64,000 nt of DNA from an uncultured Lachnospiraceae bacterium (lineage in GTDB: Bacteria; Bacillota; Clostridia; Lachnospirales; Lachnospiraceae), in assembly GCA_902801515.1 (NCBI GenBank), contig CADCII010000009.1:44062-108061 (forward strand), written 5' to 3'. Below are positions 50,963 to 59,272 of this stretch, piece by piece. The position numbers were made by a program, and so were the translations under genes. Each line of letters begins with the position of its first letter. Position 1 is the stretch's first letter. The notes beneath the pieces were generated by a model. That model saw only the letters and a list, made by a program, of their open reading frames with translations. It was not told the DNA's origin and ran no database searches.

Positions 50963-51939
50963 TAGCTTTCTTTCATTGCCAGAAGCAGAAGCTCCATGGT
51001 CAGTTCAAAATTCACATTTGCCCGGAGCCTTGCCCCGGCTGTCTCTATTGCGTCCAGAATCTTCCGGATTCCTTCATAGGAAATGAGAGAGGCTGCAGTC
51101 TGTATCTCGCGTGTGAAATCCTTATGAAGGACCGCTTTGGTATCGTCTGTGGCTTTCACGTACAGGATATCCCGGTACCAGGAAGTGAACAGGTCGGTGA
51201 AGTCTCCGACAGCCAGTTTGTACTCGGACAGTTCACGTACAGCCTCCAGGATCTCAGGAAGTGTCCAGTCCTTCACATTGAGAAGAATGTTCATCGCAAG
51301 GGACAGAGCGTCTTCGGTGAGCGCATGCCCGGCGGAGTCCAGTTCGAGGATGACACACCGGGAACGGATGGTCTCCAGCATCATGTCCGCAGAGTCCGCC
51401 AGAAGAATGAGCACTGCGTATTCCGGCGGCTCCTCCAAGGTCTTGAGAAGCGTGTTCTGTGCTTCCGTGTTCATCAGGTGGGCGTCCGGAATGATATAGA
51501 CCTTACGGGTGCTGTTAAATGGGCGGATCTGGATGTCGTCAACCAGACGGCGGGCGTCTTCGACGGAAAAGGTTTTTGGTTTGTCGTGGGTCCAGGTTAG
51601 CAGATCCGGCTGATTGTGATCCTTCGCCTGAACGCAGCTGCGGCAGGTTCCGCAGGCGTCAATCGCGTCAGGAGAGATCGAAGACCTGAAGTCCGGCGTT
51701 TCCGGAAGGGATCTTCGTGCTCCGGCGCCGGCGTCATCGCTCTCGTAGGAAGGGGTATGAAGAAGGCTGTCCAGAGTCGTGCACTGAAGGGTCTGCGCAA
51801 ATGCCTCAGCCAGATCCTGTTTTTCGGAGGAACTGTCCCCGCAGATCAGATATGCATGGCTGACCCGGTCTGCCAGGATCGCGCGCTTCAGATGGATGAC
51901 GGCCTTTCTGCTGCCGGTTATATCCCTGAAAGAAGCCAT
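50962..51939 (-). CDS. holB: DNA polymerase III delta' subunit
   Basis: 325 residues. The AAA+ fold of the clamp loader is visible: MASFRDITGSRKAVIHLKRAI, HAYLICGDSSSEKQDLAEAFAQTL with a degenerate P-loop, the zinc-module-like ACGTCRSC, VYIIPDAHLMNTEAQNTLLKTLEEPPEYAVLILLADS, and SRC in the arginine-finger region. delta' binds delta and tau/gamma to load the sliding clamp. It starts in the last base of the gmk stop (TAATG). In many Clostridia holB is followed by ricT in the same direction; here ricT is 3.1 kb away and on the other strand. Confidence 0.93.
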   Translation of the reverse strand: MASFRDITGSRKAVIHLKRAILADRVSHAYLICGDSSSEKQDLAEAFAQTLQCTTLDSLLHTPSYESDDAGAGARRSLPETPDFRSSISPDAIDACGTCRSCVQAKDHNQPDLLTWTHDKPKTFSVEDARRLVDDIQIRPFNSTRKVYIIPDAHLMNTEAQNTLLKTLEEPPEYAVLILLADSADMMLETIRSRCVILELDSAGHALTEDALSLAMNILLNVKDWTLPEILEAVRELSEYKLAVGDFTDLFTSWYRDILYVKATDDTKAVLHKDFTREIQTAASLISYEGIRKILDAIETAGARLRANVNFELTMELLLLAMKES

Positions 51940-52529
51940 TACTCTGCCTCCTGTATGCTGCGGATGTATGCGGCGATCTCACTGATGCACTCACTGCGGT
52001 CGCTGTTATTGGAAAAACGTCTGGTGATGCCTGCCTTCCGGAGGTTTTCTTCAGAGAAATCCTTCTGGTCAGCAAGAAAACGGCGGCACATCTCTTCATA
52101 CTTGTGGTTGCCCGGTTTGCCTTCCCGCTTAAGGGCGCGGCCCAGGCGGATACCGTCATCGACTTCCACATAGACCGGGATCACCCGCTCTTTTCCGTAG
52201 TAACTGCGAAGCCGCAGATAGGATTCCAGAGTGCCGATCCCGAGAAGATCGCCTCCCATATCGCCCTCATCTACAGTGAAATAAGTCCACGGACCGTGTT
52301 TTGTCTGATAGGTACGCTGCTCGATCACGCGGCCTGCCTCTTCAAGTGCCTTAAGACCTGCGGCATCTGTAAAATGATATTCCACACCTTCTTTTTCCTT
52401 TGCCCGGATCGGACGTGTCGTCCAGGGGATCTGAGGAGACAGGTGCAGTGAGGCGTCGGAAAGGAGAGCTTCATAGATGGTGTCCTTGCCGGACGCGCTT
52501 TTTCCCATGAGATAAAATATGTGATTCAC
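51939..52529 (-). CDS. Guanylate kinase-like protein
   Basis: 196 residues. The P-loop is MGKSASGKDT, with PWTTRPIRAKEKEGVEYHF matching the GMP-binding TTRxxRxGExxGxdYxF block. The loop has KSASGKDT rather than the GPSGxGKST of standard Gmk, so it is a diverged form that may phosphorylate another nucleotide or regulate. It starts 4 bases after the decarboxylase stop and overlaps holB, so the three genes form one operon. Confidence 0.85.
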   Translation of the reverse strand: MNHIFYLMGKSASGKDTIYEALLSDASLHLSPQIPWTTRPIRAKEKEGVEYHFTDAAGLKALEEAGRVIEQRTYQTKHGPWTYFTVDEGDMGGDLLGIGTLESYLRLRSYYGKERVIPVYVEVDDGIRLGRALKREGKPGNHKYEEMCRRFLADQKDFSEENLRKAGITRRFSNNSDRSECISEIAAYIRSIQEAE

Positions 52530-52533
52530 GCTT

Positions 52534-54033
52534 TTATGTATCCTCCTTTATGATCCATATGGAAGAAAGTGTATAGTCTTCGGTTCCCTGCAGTTCATAT
52601 CCATCTTCCGTTAGTCTCTCAGCCAGTCTGATGAGACCGGGCGTGATTTCTTCTCCGGGAGCAACCAGAGGCACCCCGGGCGGATAGAGATACAGGTATT
52701 CCGCACTGATATGTCCCGCTGCTTCATGTATATCCACTTTGCACTGAGGTGAGTTCAGCGCATGGTAAACAGAGAGGCGAACGACGGGTCGATCCGCGGG
52801 TGCAGCGGCAGCATCACCGGGAACTTCACAGGCATCCGCTAAGACTTTACGGTTATCTCCGGAGTCCTCGAGATGATCCCGACAAAGATCAGGGCATTCC
52901 TGCGGGGGCAGCTCATTTATCTCCTTAAGTGCCTGCAGCAGGCGGTCGAAGCCTTCCTCGCTGTCGCAGACAGAGGTCAGCATCAGAACATAGGAAGGAG
53001 CGAGCATCTCAGGCTGCAGATGATACCGGTCACGCAGAAGCTCATACAGCTTCCGGGCGCTTATGTTCCGCGGGCGGAGCAGGATCCGGGAGGGATCATC
53101 CGTCCGAAGGACCTCAATCAGCTCAAACTGTGCCTGCTCACGGAAATGACACAGAATGTGGATATAATGATCAAAGAGTTCGTCTCCATGCTCAGCCAGC
53201 TGCCGGATGCAGGAATCTATGGAAGCCATCAGCACGTAGCTGGGACTGCTGGTCTGGAAGACGGACAGCATGGCGCGAAGTTTTCTGCGGTCTGTAAGGT
53301 CTCCGTTCACATGCAGCAGTGCTGTCTGTGTAAGGGACGGCAGGGTCTTGTGAAGGCTGTGGATGACGATATCCGCTCCCAGCGCCACGGATGACTCCGG
53401 GAAGGCGGGATGCATTCCGAAATGAGCGCCGTGCGCTTCATCCACGATCAGCGGGATCCTGTACCGGTGGACAATATCTGCGATCGCTTTCACGTCGCTT
53501 ACAATTCCGTCATAGGTTGGCGAGGTCAGAAAGACGGCGGAAGGAAGTTCCCGGCCGGGGACTGACAGAGCCTTCTCTACATCGGCAGGGTCGATCGGAC
53601 CGTTGATGTCCATATATGATTCTGTATATGAATGGCATGATGCCGTATCAGGCGGAATGTGTCCCTCAGCCGGATACAGATATTCTGTCCGGATATCCCT
53701 GAGTGAGACGGCGTTGTAGGCTGACCTGTGGCTGTTTCTGGCCATCAGAAGAAGGCCTCCCACAGGGACGCAGGCCAGGATCGCACTGAGAATACCCGCG
53801 GTGCTCCCATTTACCAGAAAATGAGTCTCGCTGCTGTGGTACAGATCAGCGGCGCGCTCACGGGCTTCTTTCAGAACGCCTTCTGCATGGTGCAGGTTGT
53901 CGAAGCCGTCGATCTCCGTAATATCGAAGGAAAACGGGTCCTGCATGGAGCAGGCTCTGCGCTTGTGCCCGGGCATATGGAACGGATAAACATCCGACGC
54001 ACAGTATTCAGTTAACTTCTCATACAGGCTCAT
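52534..54033 (-). CDS. PLP-dependent Orn/Lys/Arg decarboxylase-like protein
   Basis: 499 residues from the ATG at 54033; an ATG three codons earlier is possible. It starts MSLYEKLTEYCASDVYPFHMPGHKRR, a standard start for this family. The PLP-binding Lys lies in DIVIHSLHKTLPSLTQTALLHV, after DEAHGAHFG. The fold-type-I small-domain sequence (PGVPLVAPGEEIT) closes the protein. It belongs to the short SpeA-like group that decarboxylates Arg, Lys or Orn to polyamines. Its association with gmk and holB is common in Clostridia and has no clear metabolic explanation. Confidence 0.9.
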   Translation of the reverse strand: MSLYEKLTEYCASDVYPFHMPGHKRRACSMQDPFSFDITEIDGFDNLHHAEGVLKEARERAADLYHSSETHFLVNGSTAGILSAILACVPVGGLLLMARNSHRSAYNAVSLRDIRTEYLYPAEGHIPPDTASCHSYTESYMDINGPIDPADVEKALSVPGRELPSAVFLTSPTYDGIVSDVKAIADIVHRYRIPLIVDEAHGAHFGMHPAFPESSVALGADIVIHSLHKTLPSLTQTALLHVNGDLTDRRKLRAMLSVFQTSSPSYVLMASIDSCIRQLAEHGDELFDHYIHILCHFREQAQFELIEVLRTDDPSRILLRPRNISARKLYELLRDRYHLQPEMLAPSYVLMLTSVCDSEEGFDRLLQALKEINELPPQECPDLCRDHLEDSGDNRKVLADACEVPGDAAAAPADRPVVRLSVYHALNSPQCKVDIHEAAGHISAEYLYLYPPGVPLVAPGEEITPGLIRLAERLTEDGYELQGTEDYTLSSIWIIKEDT

Positions 54034-54067
54034 GAAAATCATTTTACCACAGGTTTGCCGAAACTTC

Positions 54068-54095
54068 TTTACAAAACGGTGGTTATCGCTATAAT
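54068..54095 (+). promoter_or_regulatory. Promoter for mecA
   Basis: TTTACA (54068-54073), 16 bases, TATAAT (54090-54095), 23 bases before the ATG. It lies between the divergent decarboxylase and mecA genes. Confidence 0.75.
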
Positions 54096-54118
54096 GATTG
54101 CAACAAGGTGGGGTGTCC

Positions 54119-54973
54119 ATGAAAATAGAAAAGATTAATGACAGACAAATACGCTGCATCCTGACGAAGGAAGATCTCGAGGACCGGAAGATCCGGCTCT
54201 CGGAGCTGGTGTACGGCGGGGAGAAGGCACGCGGACTGTTCCGCGATATGCTGATGAAGGCTGCTGAGGAACTGGGGTTTGATTACAACAACAATCCCCT
54301 GATGGTCGAAGCGGTTCCCACGGGACAAGAACAGCTCGTACTGATCATAACCCGCGTGGATGATCCGGAGGAGCTCGATACGAGGTTCTCTCGTTTTTCT
54401 GCCGATCCGTCGGGAGGAAAAGAGAACACATTCGCATCTCTGGCAGAATCCCTGACGGGGGCGGATGATGTGCTGAATCTCCTGAAGAGATTTACGCAGG
54501 CGCGCGGCGGCATGCAGGGCTCTTCTTCCGGCGATAAGAAGAGTGCGAAGGATCCGAAGGGCGAAAGTGCCGGTGGACAGAACAGGAAGGGTTCGCGCAG
54601 GACCGGCAGAGGCCAGGGCGACCTGAAGACAGATTCTGTGCCGGAGGCCGTGAGAGAGCTGACGCCGGATGAGATCTACGAATATACAAGATTCTATCTC
54701 TTCCGCTCGCTGGATAACGTGATCCGTGCTGCGAAAGGGATCGGGGACGGATATGAGGGATGGAATTCTCTCTACAAGAATCCGGATGACGGTGCCTACT
54801 ATCTCCTGATCAGGAAGATGGATACAGACCCGGAGAAGTTCAACCGGATATGCAACGTGCTCTCCGAATACTCGATGCCTATGGACTACTCAACCGGAAT
54901 GGATGAGTTTTTCCGTGAGCACATGAAGGTCATCCTGTCGGATAATGCGCTGCAGGATCTGCAGAAGATCTGA
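54119..54973 (+). CDS. mecA: ClpC adaptor protein MecA
   Basis: 284 residues from the ATG at 54119 (GGTGGGG upstream). MKIEKINDRQIRCILTKEDLEDRKIRLSELVYGGEKARGLFRDMLMKAAEELGF is the MecA N-terminal substrate-binding domain, and the C-terminal domain ends with the ClpC-binding-like SLDNVIRAAK and YYLLIRKM strands. A basic, low-complexity linker (KKSAKDPKGESAGGQNRKGSRRTG) joins the two and is longer than in Bacillus. MecA hands regulators such as ComK to ClpCP for degradation in Bacillus; the substrate here is unknown. A terminator follows at 55030-55054. Confidence 0.92.
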   Translation: MKIEKINDRQIRCILTKEDLEDRKIRLSELVYGGEKARGLFRDMLMKAAEELGFDYNNNPLMVEAVPTGQEQLVLIITRVDDPEELDTRFSRFSADPSGGKENTFASLAESLTGADDVLNLLKRFTQARGGMQGSSSGDKKSAKDPKGESAGGQNRKGSRRTGRGQGDLKTDSVPEAVRELTPDEIYEYTRFYLFRSLDNVIRAAKGIGDGYEGWNSLYKNPDDGAYYLLIRKMDTDPEKFNRICNVLSEYSMPMDYSTGMDEFFREHMKVILSDNALQDLQKI

Positions 54974-55029
54974 CAGCGTACGTCTGATACAGATCAGGAT
55001 GAAACAGCATGGAAAGAACAGTCATTGTC

Positions 55030-55054
55030 GGGGTCAGGTGTCTGACCCCTTTTT
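55030..55054 (+). terminator. Terminator between mecA and ricT
   Basis: GGGGTCAG / CTGACCCC perfect stem with loop GTGT and five T. Confidence 0.9.
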
Positions 55055-55075
55055 ACGGATAAGGATATTTTCAGT

Positions 55076-56302
55076 ATGATTAAGATTGTTGGCGTGAGAT
55101 TCCGCAATGCAGGAAAGGTTTACTATTTCGGTCCGAAGGACTTTACCCTGCGTGTCGGGGATCACGTAATCGTTGAGACATCAAAAGGACCGGAATACGG
55201 CGTGATCACGACAGGCTGCAAGATGGTAGCGGACGACCAGGTCGCGCAGCCGCTGCGCGATGTGCTGCGCATTGCTTCGGAAGAAGATGAGGCGCAGATG
55301 TCGGAGATCCGGGTGAAGGAGAAGGAAGCGCTGAAGGTCTGCCGTGAGAAGGTGCACGAACACGAGCTTGACATGAAGGTGGTCGGCGCGGAGTATGCGT
55401 TTGACGGAAGCAAGATGCTGTTTTATTTCACTGCGGACGGCAGAGTGGATTTCCGTGAACTGGTCAAGGACCTTGCAGCTGTATTTCATATGCGCATAGA
55501 ACTGCGCCAGATCGGTGTCAGGGACGAGACCCGCATGCTGGGCGGGATCGGCACCTGCGGAAGAGAGCTTTGCTGCGCTACTTATCTCAGAGAGTTCCAA
55601 CCGGTCTCCATCAAGATGGCAAAGGAGCAGAACCTTTCCCTGAATCCCGCGAAGATATCGGGTGCCTGCGGAAGGCTGATGTGCTGTCTGAAAAATGAAG
55701 AGGAAACGTATGAGTTCCTGAATGCGAAGATGCCGAAAATGGGTGCCGAGGCAGTCACTGCGGACAACCGCAGCGGAAAAGTCGTGGAACTGGATGTCCT
55801 GCGCCAGAGAGTGAGGGTACTCTTCGAAGAGGAAGATTCGAAGGAACTGGAGTATTTCTCTGTGGAAGACCTGACGTTCCAGCCCCGCAAGAAGAAAGAT
55901 CCGTCTGCCCAGGGCCAGGAGAAAAATAAGAACAAAAAGGAAGATAAGAAGCCTGAGCAGGCTGCAAAGCCGGCAAAGAGCGCAGGAGCGGAGAAACCGA
56001 AGAAGGATGCCGCCCAGGAAGAGAGCGCTTCTGCCGGAGAGAATAATAAAGAGAATAAAAAGAAATCCCGCAAAAGAAAACACAAGGCTGACGCTGCAGC
56101 CGCAGCACCTGAGCAGGCTGCTGACAGACCTGCCGGCCAGGACGCGGAGAACAGCGACAGGACTGACGAGAAAAACGGCAGTAAGAATGGTGACAAGGCT
56201 GCGGGGAAGAAGCACCGCCGCCGCAGATCCCGCCGTTCCGGCGAAACCAAGCATACCAGTGAGATGAAGATCTATGCAGACAGTGGGACACAGGGAGACT
56301 GA
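55076..56302 (+). CDS. ricT: PSP1/RicT-like protein
   Basis: 408 residues. MIKIVGVRFRNAGKVYYFGP and KGPEYGVITTG start the PSP1 domain. The cysteine pattern GIGTCGRELCCATYL, GACGRLMCCLKNEEETY is conserved in RicT (YaaT), which binds [4Fe-4S] clusters and, with RicA and RicF, adjusts RNase Y processing in Bacillus. A Lys/Glu/Ala-rich tail of about 120 residues (KKEDKKPEQAAKPAKSAGAEKPKK) is longer than in Bacillus and probably binds RNA. It heads a plus-strand operon with trmN6 and rsmI. Confidence 0.93.
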   Translation: MIKIVGVRFRNAGKVYYFGPKDFTLRVGDHVIVETSKGPEYGVITTGCKMVADDQVAQPLRDVLRIASEEDEAQMSEIRVKEKEALKVCREKVHEHELDMKVVGAEYAFDGSKMLFYFTADGRVDFRELVKDLAAVFHMRIELRQIGVRDETRMLGGIGTCGRELCCATYLREFQPVSIKMAKEQNLSLNPAKISGACGRLMCCLKNEEETYEFLNAKMPKMGAEAVTADNRSGKVVELDVLRQRVRVLFEEEDSKELEYFSVEDLTFQPRKKKDPSAQGQEKNKNKKEDKKPEQAAKPAKSAGAEKPKKDAAQEESASAGENNKENKKKSRKRKHKADAAAAAPEQAADRPAGQDAENSDRTDEKNGSKNGDKAAGKKHRRRRSRRSGETKHTSEMKIYADSGTQGD

Positions 56303-56321
56303 ACGGCCGGGAGAACCGATT

Positions 56322-57056
56322 ATGCGGCCGGGTGAGCGTATCGATGATCTGCAGCGCTGCGGCTGCCGTATTATCCAGAATGAAGAACTGTTCTGTTTCG
56401 GAATGGACGCAGTTCTGCTTGCGGCATTTGCGCAGCCTAAGATCAGCGCCGGGGCGAAGGTACTTGACCTTTGTTCCGGAAACGGCGTGATCCCGATCCT
56501 TCTGGATGCAAGAATGCAGGGATCGGGAGTTCATTTTACAGGTGTTGAGATCAATAATACATGCGTGGATATGGCCCGAAGAAGCGCCCTCATGAACGGG
56601 CAGCAGGACCGTATCCGCTTTATAGAACATGATATCAGGCAGGAATGCGGTCAGATCGCGCCTGCTTCTTTTGATATCGTGACGGTTAATCCGCCCTATA
56701 TGACCGGCGGCGCCGGGCTGACCGGTGAGAATTACGCAAAGACGATCGCCCGGCACGAAGTGCTGTGCGGAATAGAAGATGTGGCAGCTGCCGCCTCTTC
56801 GGCTCTTCGCTTCGGGGGACGGGTATTCATGGTCCACAGACCTCACAGGCTGGGAGATATCTTCCGCGCGTTTTCCGCCCGTGATCTTGAGATCAAGCGG
56901 ATGCGGATGGTGCATCCTTATGCGGACCGGGAGGCCAACATGGTATTGATCGAAGCATCAAAGGGCGGAAAGCCTTATATCCATGTGGAAAGCCCGCTGA
57001 TCATCTATGAGGGAAAAGGAATCTATACACAGGAGGTCCGGGAACTGTATGGCTGA
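56322..57056 (+). CDS. tRNA1(Val) (adenine37-N6)-methyltransferase-like protein
   Basis: 244 residues from the ATG at 56322, behind GGGAG; an ATG at 56274 would overlap ricT. YQNEELFCFGMDAVLLAAFA-type sequence (QNEELFCFGMDAVLLAAF), SAM motif I LDLCSGNGVIPILL and the catalytic NPPY (VTVNPPYM) match the TrmN6/YabB methylase family. It probably methylates adenine in tRNA; the target is inferred from homology. It overlaps the rsmI start by 8 bases. Confidence 0.88.
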   Translation: MRPGERIDDLQRCGCRIIQNEELFCFGMDAVLLAAFAQPKISAGAKVLDLCSGNGVIPILLDARMQGSGVHFTGVEINNTCVDMARRSALMNGQQDRIRFIEHDIRQECGQIAPASFDIVTVNPPYMTGGAGLTGENYAKTIARHEVLCGIEDVAAAASSALRFGGRVFMVHRPHRLGDIFRAFSARDLEIKRMRMVHPYADREANMVLIEASKGGKPYIHVESPLIIYEGKGIYTQEVRELYG

Positions 57057-57921
57057 CTGCGGAATGTTATATCTGGTGGCAACGCCGATCGGGAATCTGG
57101 AGGATATGACCTTCCGGGCGATCCGGGTGCTGAAGGAAGCGGACCTGATCGCGGCGGAGGATACCAGGGGCAGCATCAGGCTTCTCAATCATTTTGATAT
57201 CCACACGCCGATGACCAGTTACCATGAGTACAATAAAGTGGCGAAAGCGAAAACACTGGTGGACAGGATGCTCGCCGGACAGACGGTTGCCTGCGTCACT
57301 GACGCAGGAACGCCCGGCATCTCCGATCCGGGCGAAGTCCTGGTTCAGATGGCAATGGAGGCCGGCATACAGGTGGTACCTGTCCCGGGGGCGTGCGCAG
57401 CTGTAAACGCGCTCATTTCCTCAGGGCAGGCTACGCGGAGATTCTGTTTCGAGGCGTTTCTGCCCTCAGAGAAGAAGGAGAGGGACGCTGTCCTTGAGGA
57501 GCTGAAGGAAGAGACCAGGACCATCGTTCTGTATGAGGCTCCGCACCGTCTTGAGAAGACGCTGCAGATCCTGCTGGACACTCTGGGAGACCGCTCCCTG
57601 AGTATCTGCAGGGAACTGACCAAGAAGCATGAAGAGATCTTCCGGACAACCATTGCAGGTGCGCTCGATCTGTATCATGAGCAGGAGCCCAGAGGAGAGT
57701 ATGTCCTGGTGATCGCGGGAAGGGACCGCAGAGAGCTGATCGCGAGCCGGCAGGAGGCTGTCCGCTCGGAGCTTACGCTGGAAGAGCATATGCGCAGGTA
57801 CCAGGAGAGCGGAATGGACCGGAAGGAAGCCATGAAAGCCGTGGCGAAGGACCGCGGGATCACGAAGAGAGAAGTGTACGCACAGCTTCTGGAGGGCGAT
57901 TCTTCAGAAGACGGACAGTGA
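57049..57921 (+). CDS. rsmI: 16S rRNA (cytidine1402-2'-O)-methyltransferase
   Basis: 290 residues from the ATG at 57049 (AGGAGG 12 bases upstream). LYLVATPIGNLEDMTFRAIRVL, AEDTRGS, and VTDAGTPGISDPGE are the SAM-binding landmarks of the RsmI/YraL tetrapyrrole-methylase-like fold. The enzyme 2'-O-methylates C1402 of 16S rRNA near the P site. It follows trmN6 by overlap, the usual RicT-TrmN6-RsmI order. Confidence 0.95.
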   Translation: MADCGMLYLVATPIGNLEDMTFRAIRVLKEADLIAAEDTRGSIRLLNHFDIHTPMTSYHEYNKVAKAKTLVDRMLAGQTVACVTDAGTPGISDPGEVLVQMAMEAGIQVVPVPGACAAVNALISSGQATRRFCFEAFLPSEKKERDAVLEELKEETRTIVLYEAPHRLEKTLQILLDTLGDRSLSICRELTKKHEEIFRTTIAGALDLYHEQEPRGEYVLVIAGRDRRELIASRQEAVRSELTLEEHMRRYQESGMDRKEAMKAVAKDRGITKREVYAQLLEGDSSEDGQ

Positions 57922-57980
57922 AGGCGCAGGCAGCAGTTACAGGGACAGCAGTGTTCAGACAGAATGCACAGGAGAGTTTT

Positions 57981-58793
57981 ATGGACCGGATCGTACAGGA
58001 GATAGAACAGGCAGCCAGAGAAGCCGGTGAGATCATCCGTTCTGCCCACGGCACAGAGCTCGGGGTCGAGAATAAAGAAGGGCGTGCCAATTTTGTCACC
58101 AGATATGACACGATGGTGCAGGAATTTCTGACCAGGAGACTCCGGGAGATCATTCCGGACGCCCGGTTCTTAGGAGAAGAGAGCGGGATGGACCGCTTTG
58201 TGCCCGGCGATGAGGAAGGATATCTGTTCGTGATCGATCCCATCGACGGGACGACGAACTTTATACATAATATGCACCCGCATGTCACGTCCATAGGACT
58301 GTTTAAAGACGGACAGCCCTGGGCAGGCGTTGTCTACGCGCCGGTCACAGATCAGCTGTTCAGTGCGCAGCGAGGCTGCGGTGCTTATGAAAACGGCAGA
58401 CGGATCCATTCCTCCAGGCAGGGGCTGTCTGAGAATATCATGCTGACCGGAACCTCCGGATTCTCCATGAGCGCATTTGCAGTCAGCCAGAAACTGACCG
58501 CTGCGTTCCAGGAGAGGTGTCAGGGTTACCGCAGCACAGGCAGCGCGGAATACAATCTGTGCATGGTCGCGAGCGGCCGCGCCGGCGGGTATTGTGAAAT
58601 GAAACTGGGGCTGTGGGATTTTGCCGCAGGAAGTGTTATTCTTGAAGAGGCAGGCGGGAGGATCACCGACTATCACGGCAATCCGCTCTCCTACCGCGAA
58701 GAGTCCGGTATCATTGCACTCTGCGAAGGCCTGGCAAAGGATGAGAATATGCCCGATACCGGGGCCTACTGGGATATGTGGGACGGAAAATGA
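57981..58793 (+). CDS. Inositol monophosphatase family protein
   Basis: 270 residues from the ATG at 57981, behind AGGAGAG. Metal-binding sequences are FLGEESG, DPIDGTTNF and WDFAAGSVILEEAGG, all conserved in the IMPase/FBPase/PAPase group. The substrate may be inositol phosphate, fructose-1,6-bisphosphate or 3'-phosphoadenosine-5'-phosphate. It follows rsmI by 59 bases and is followed 22 bases later by a DUF3783 gene, so it probably ends up in the same transcript. Confidence 0.92.
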   Translation: MDRIVQEIEQAAREAGEIIRSAHGTELGVENKEGRANFVTRYDTMVQEFLTRRLREIIPDARFLGEESGMDRFVPGDEEGYLFVIDPIDGTTNFIHNMHPHVTSIGLFKDGQPWAGVVYAPVTDQLFSAQRGCGAYENGRRIHSSRQGLSENIMLTGTSGFSMSAFAVSQKLTAAFQERCQGYRSTGSAEYNLCMVASGRAGGYCEMKLGLWDFAAGSVILEEAGGRITDYHGNPLSYREESGIIALCEGLAKDENMPDTGAYWDMWDGK

Positions 58794-58815
58794 ACCGGCT
58801 GCAGGAGGTTTGATT

Positions 58816-59214
58816 ATGGCGGCAAAGCTTTTGATATACCATATGGATGAAGTCAGGACACAGGCGCTCGAAGGCCTGTGCGCAGCACTGGACATAGAAC
58901 CGGTCCGGGTGGATGCTTCTTCTTATGGCGCGCCTGTAGGCCTGCTGTCCGGGACGGCTGACCTGAAGGAACTGTCAGCAGGCGCCGGGGCGATGGCCGG
59001 GCAGATGAGTACACAGCCGGTCAGTGAAGAGATGATCGTGATGTCCGGATTCACAGAAAAACAGTTCAACCGCCTTCTGGAAGGACTGAAAGAGACTAAC
59101 CTTCGTATAGCGCTGAAAGCGGTGGAGACTCCGACCAGCCGTTACTGGACGGGGGAAATGCTCCAGACAGAGCTTAAAAAGGAAAGAGAAGCGTTCCAGA
59201 AGCAGGAGAAGTGA
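58816..59214 (+). CDS. DUF3783 domain protein
   Basis: 132 residues, GGAGG upstream. KLLIYHMDEVRTQALEGLCAALDIEPVRV and MIVMSGFTEKQFNRLLEGLKE..RIALKAVETPTSRYWT match DUF3783, a small alpha/beta protein common in Clostridia with no known role. The last 15 residues are a charged helix (ELKKEREAFQKQEK). Confidence 0.85.
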   Translation: MAAKLLIYHMDEVRTQALEGLCAALDIEPVRVDASSYGAPVGLLSGTADLKELSAGAGAMAGQMSTQPVSEEMIVMSGFTEKQFNRLLEGLKETNLRIALKAVETPTSRYWTGEMLQTELKKEREAFQKQEK

Positions 59215-59272
59215 TGTTGAAGGACAGGTGAAATCATAGATAAAAGCAGCAGTCTTGAAAAAGGAGAAAATC

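Noticed and set aside
55030-55049. GGGGTCAGGTGTCTGACCCC as a third member of the palindrome family at 4402 and 5176.
   Set aside because: It shares only a short CTGTCAC-like core, is followed by a T-tract and is better explained as a simple terminator.
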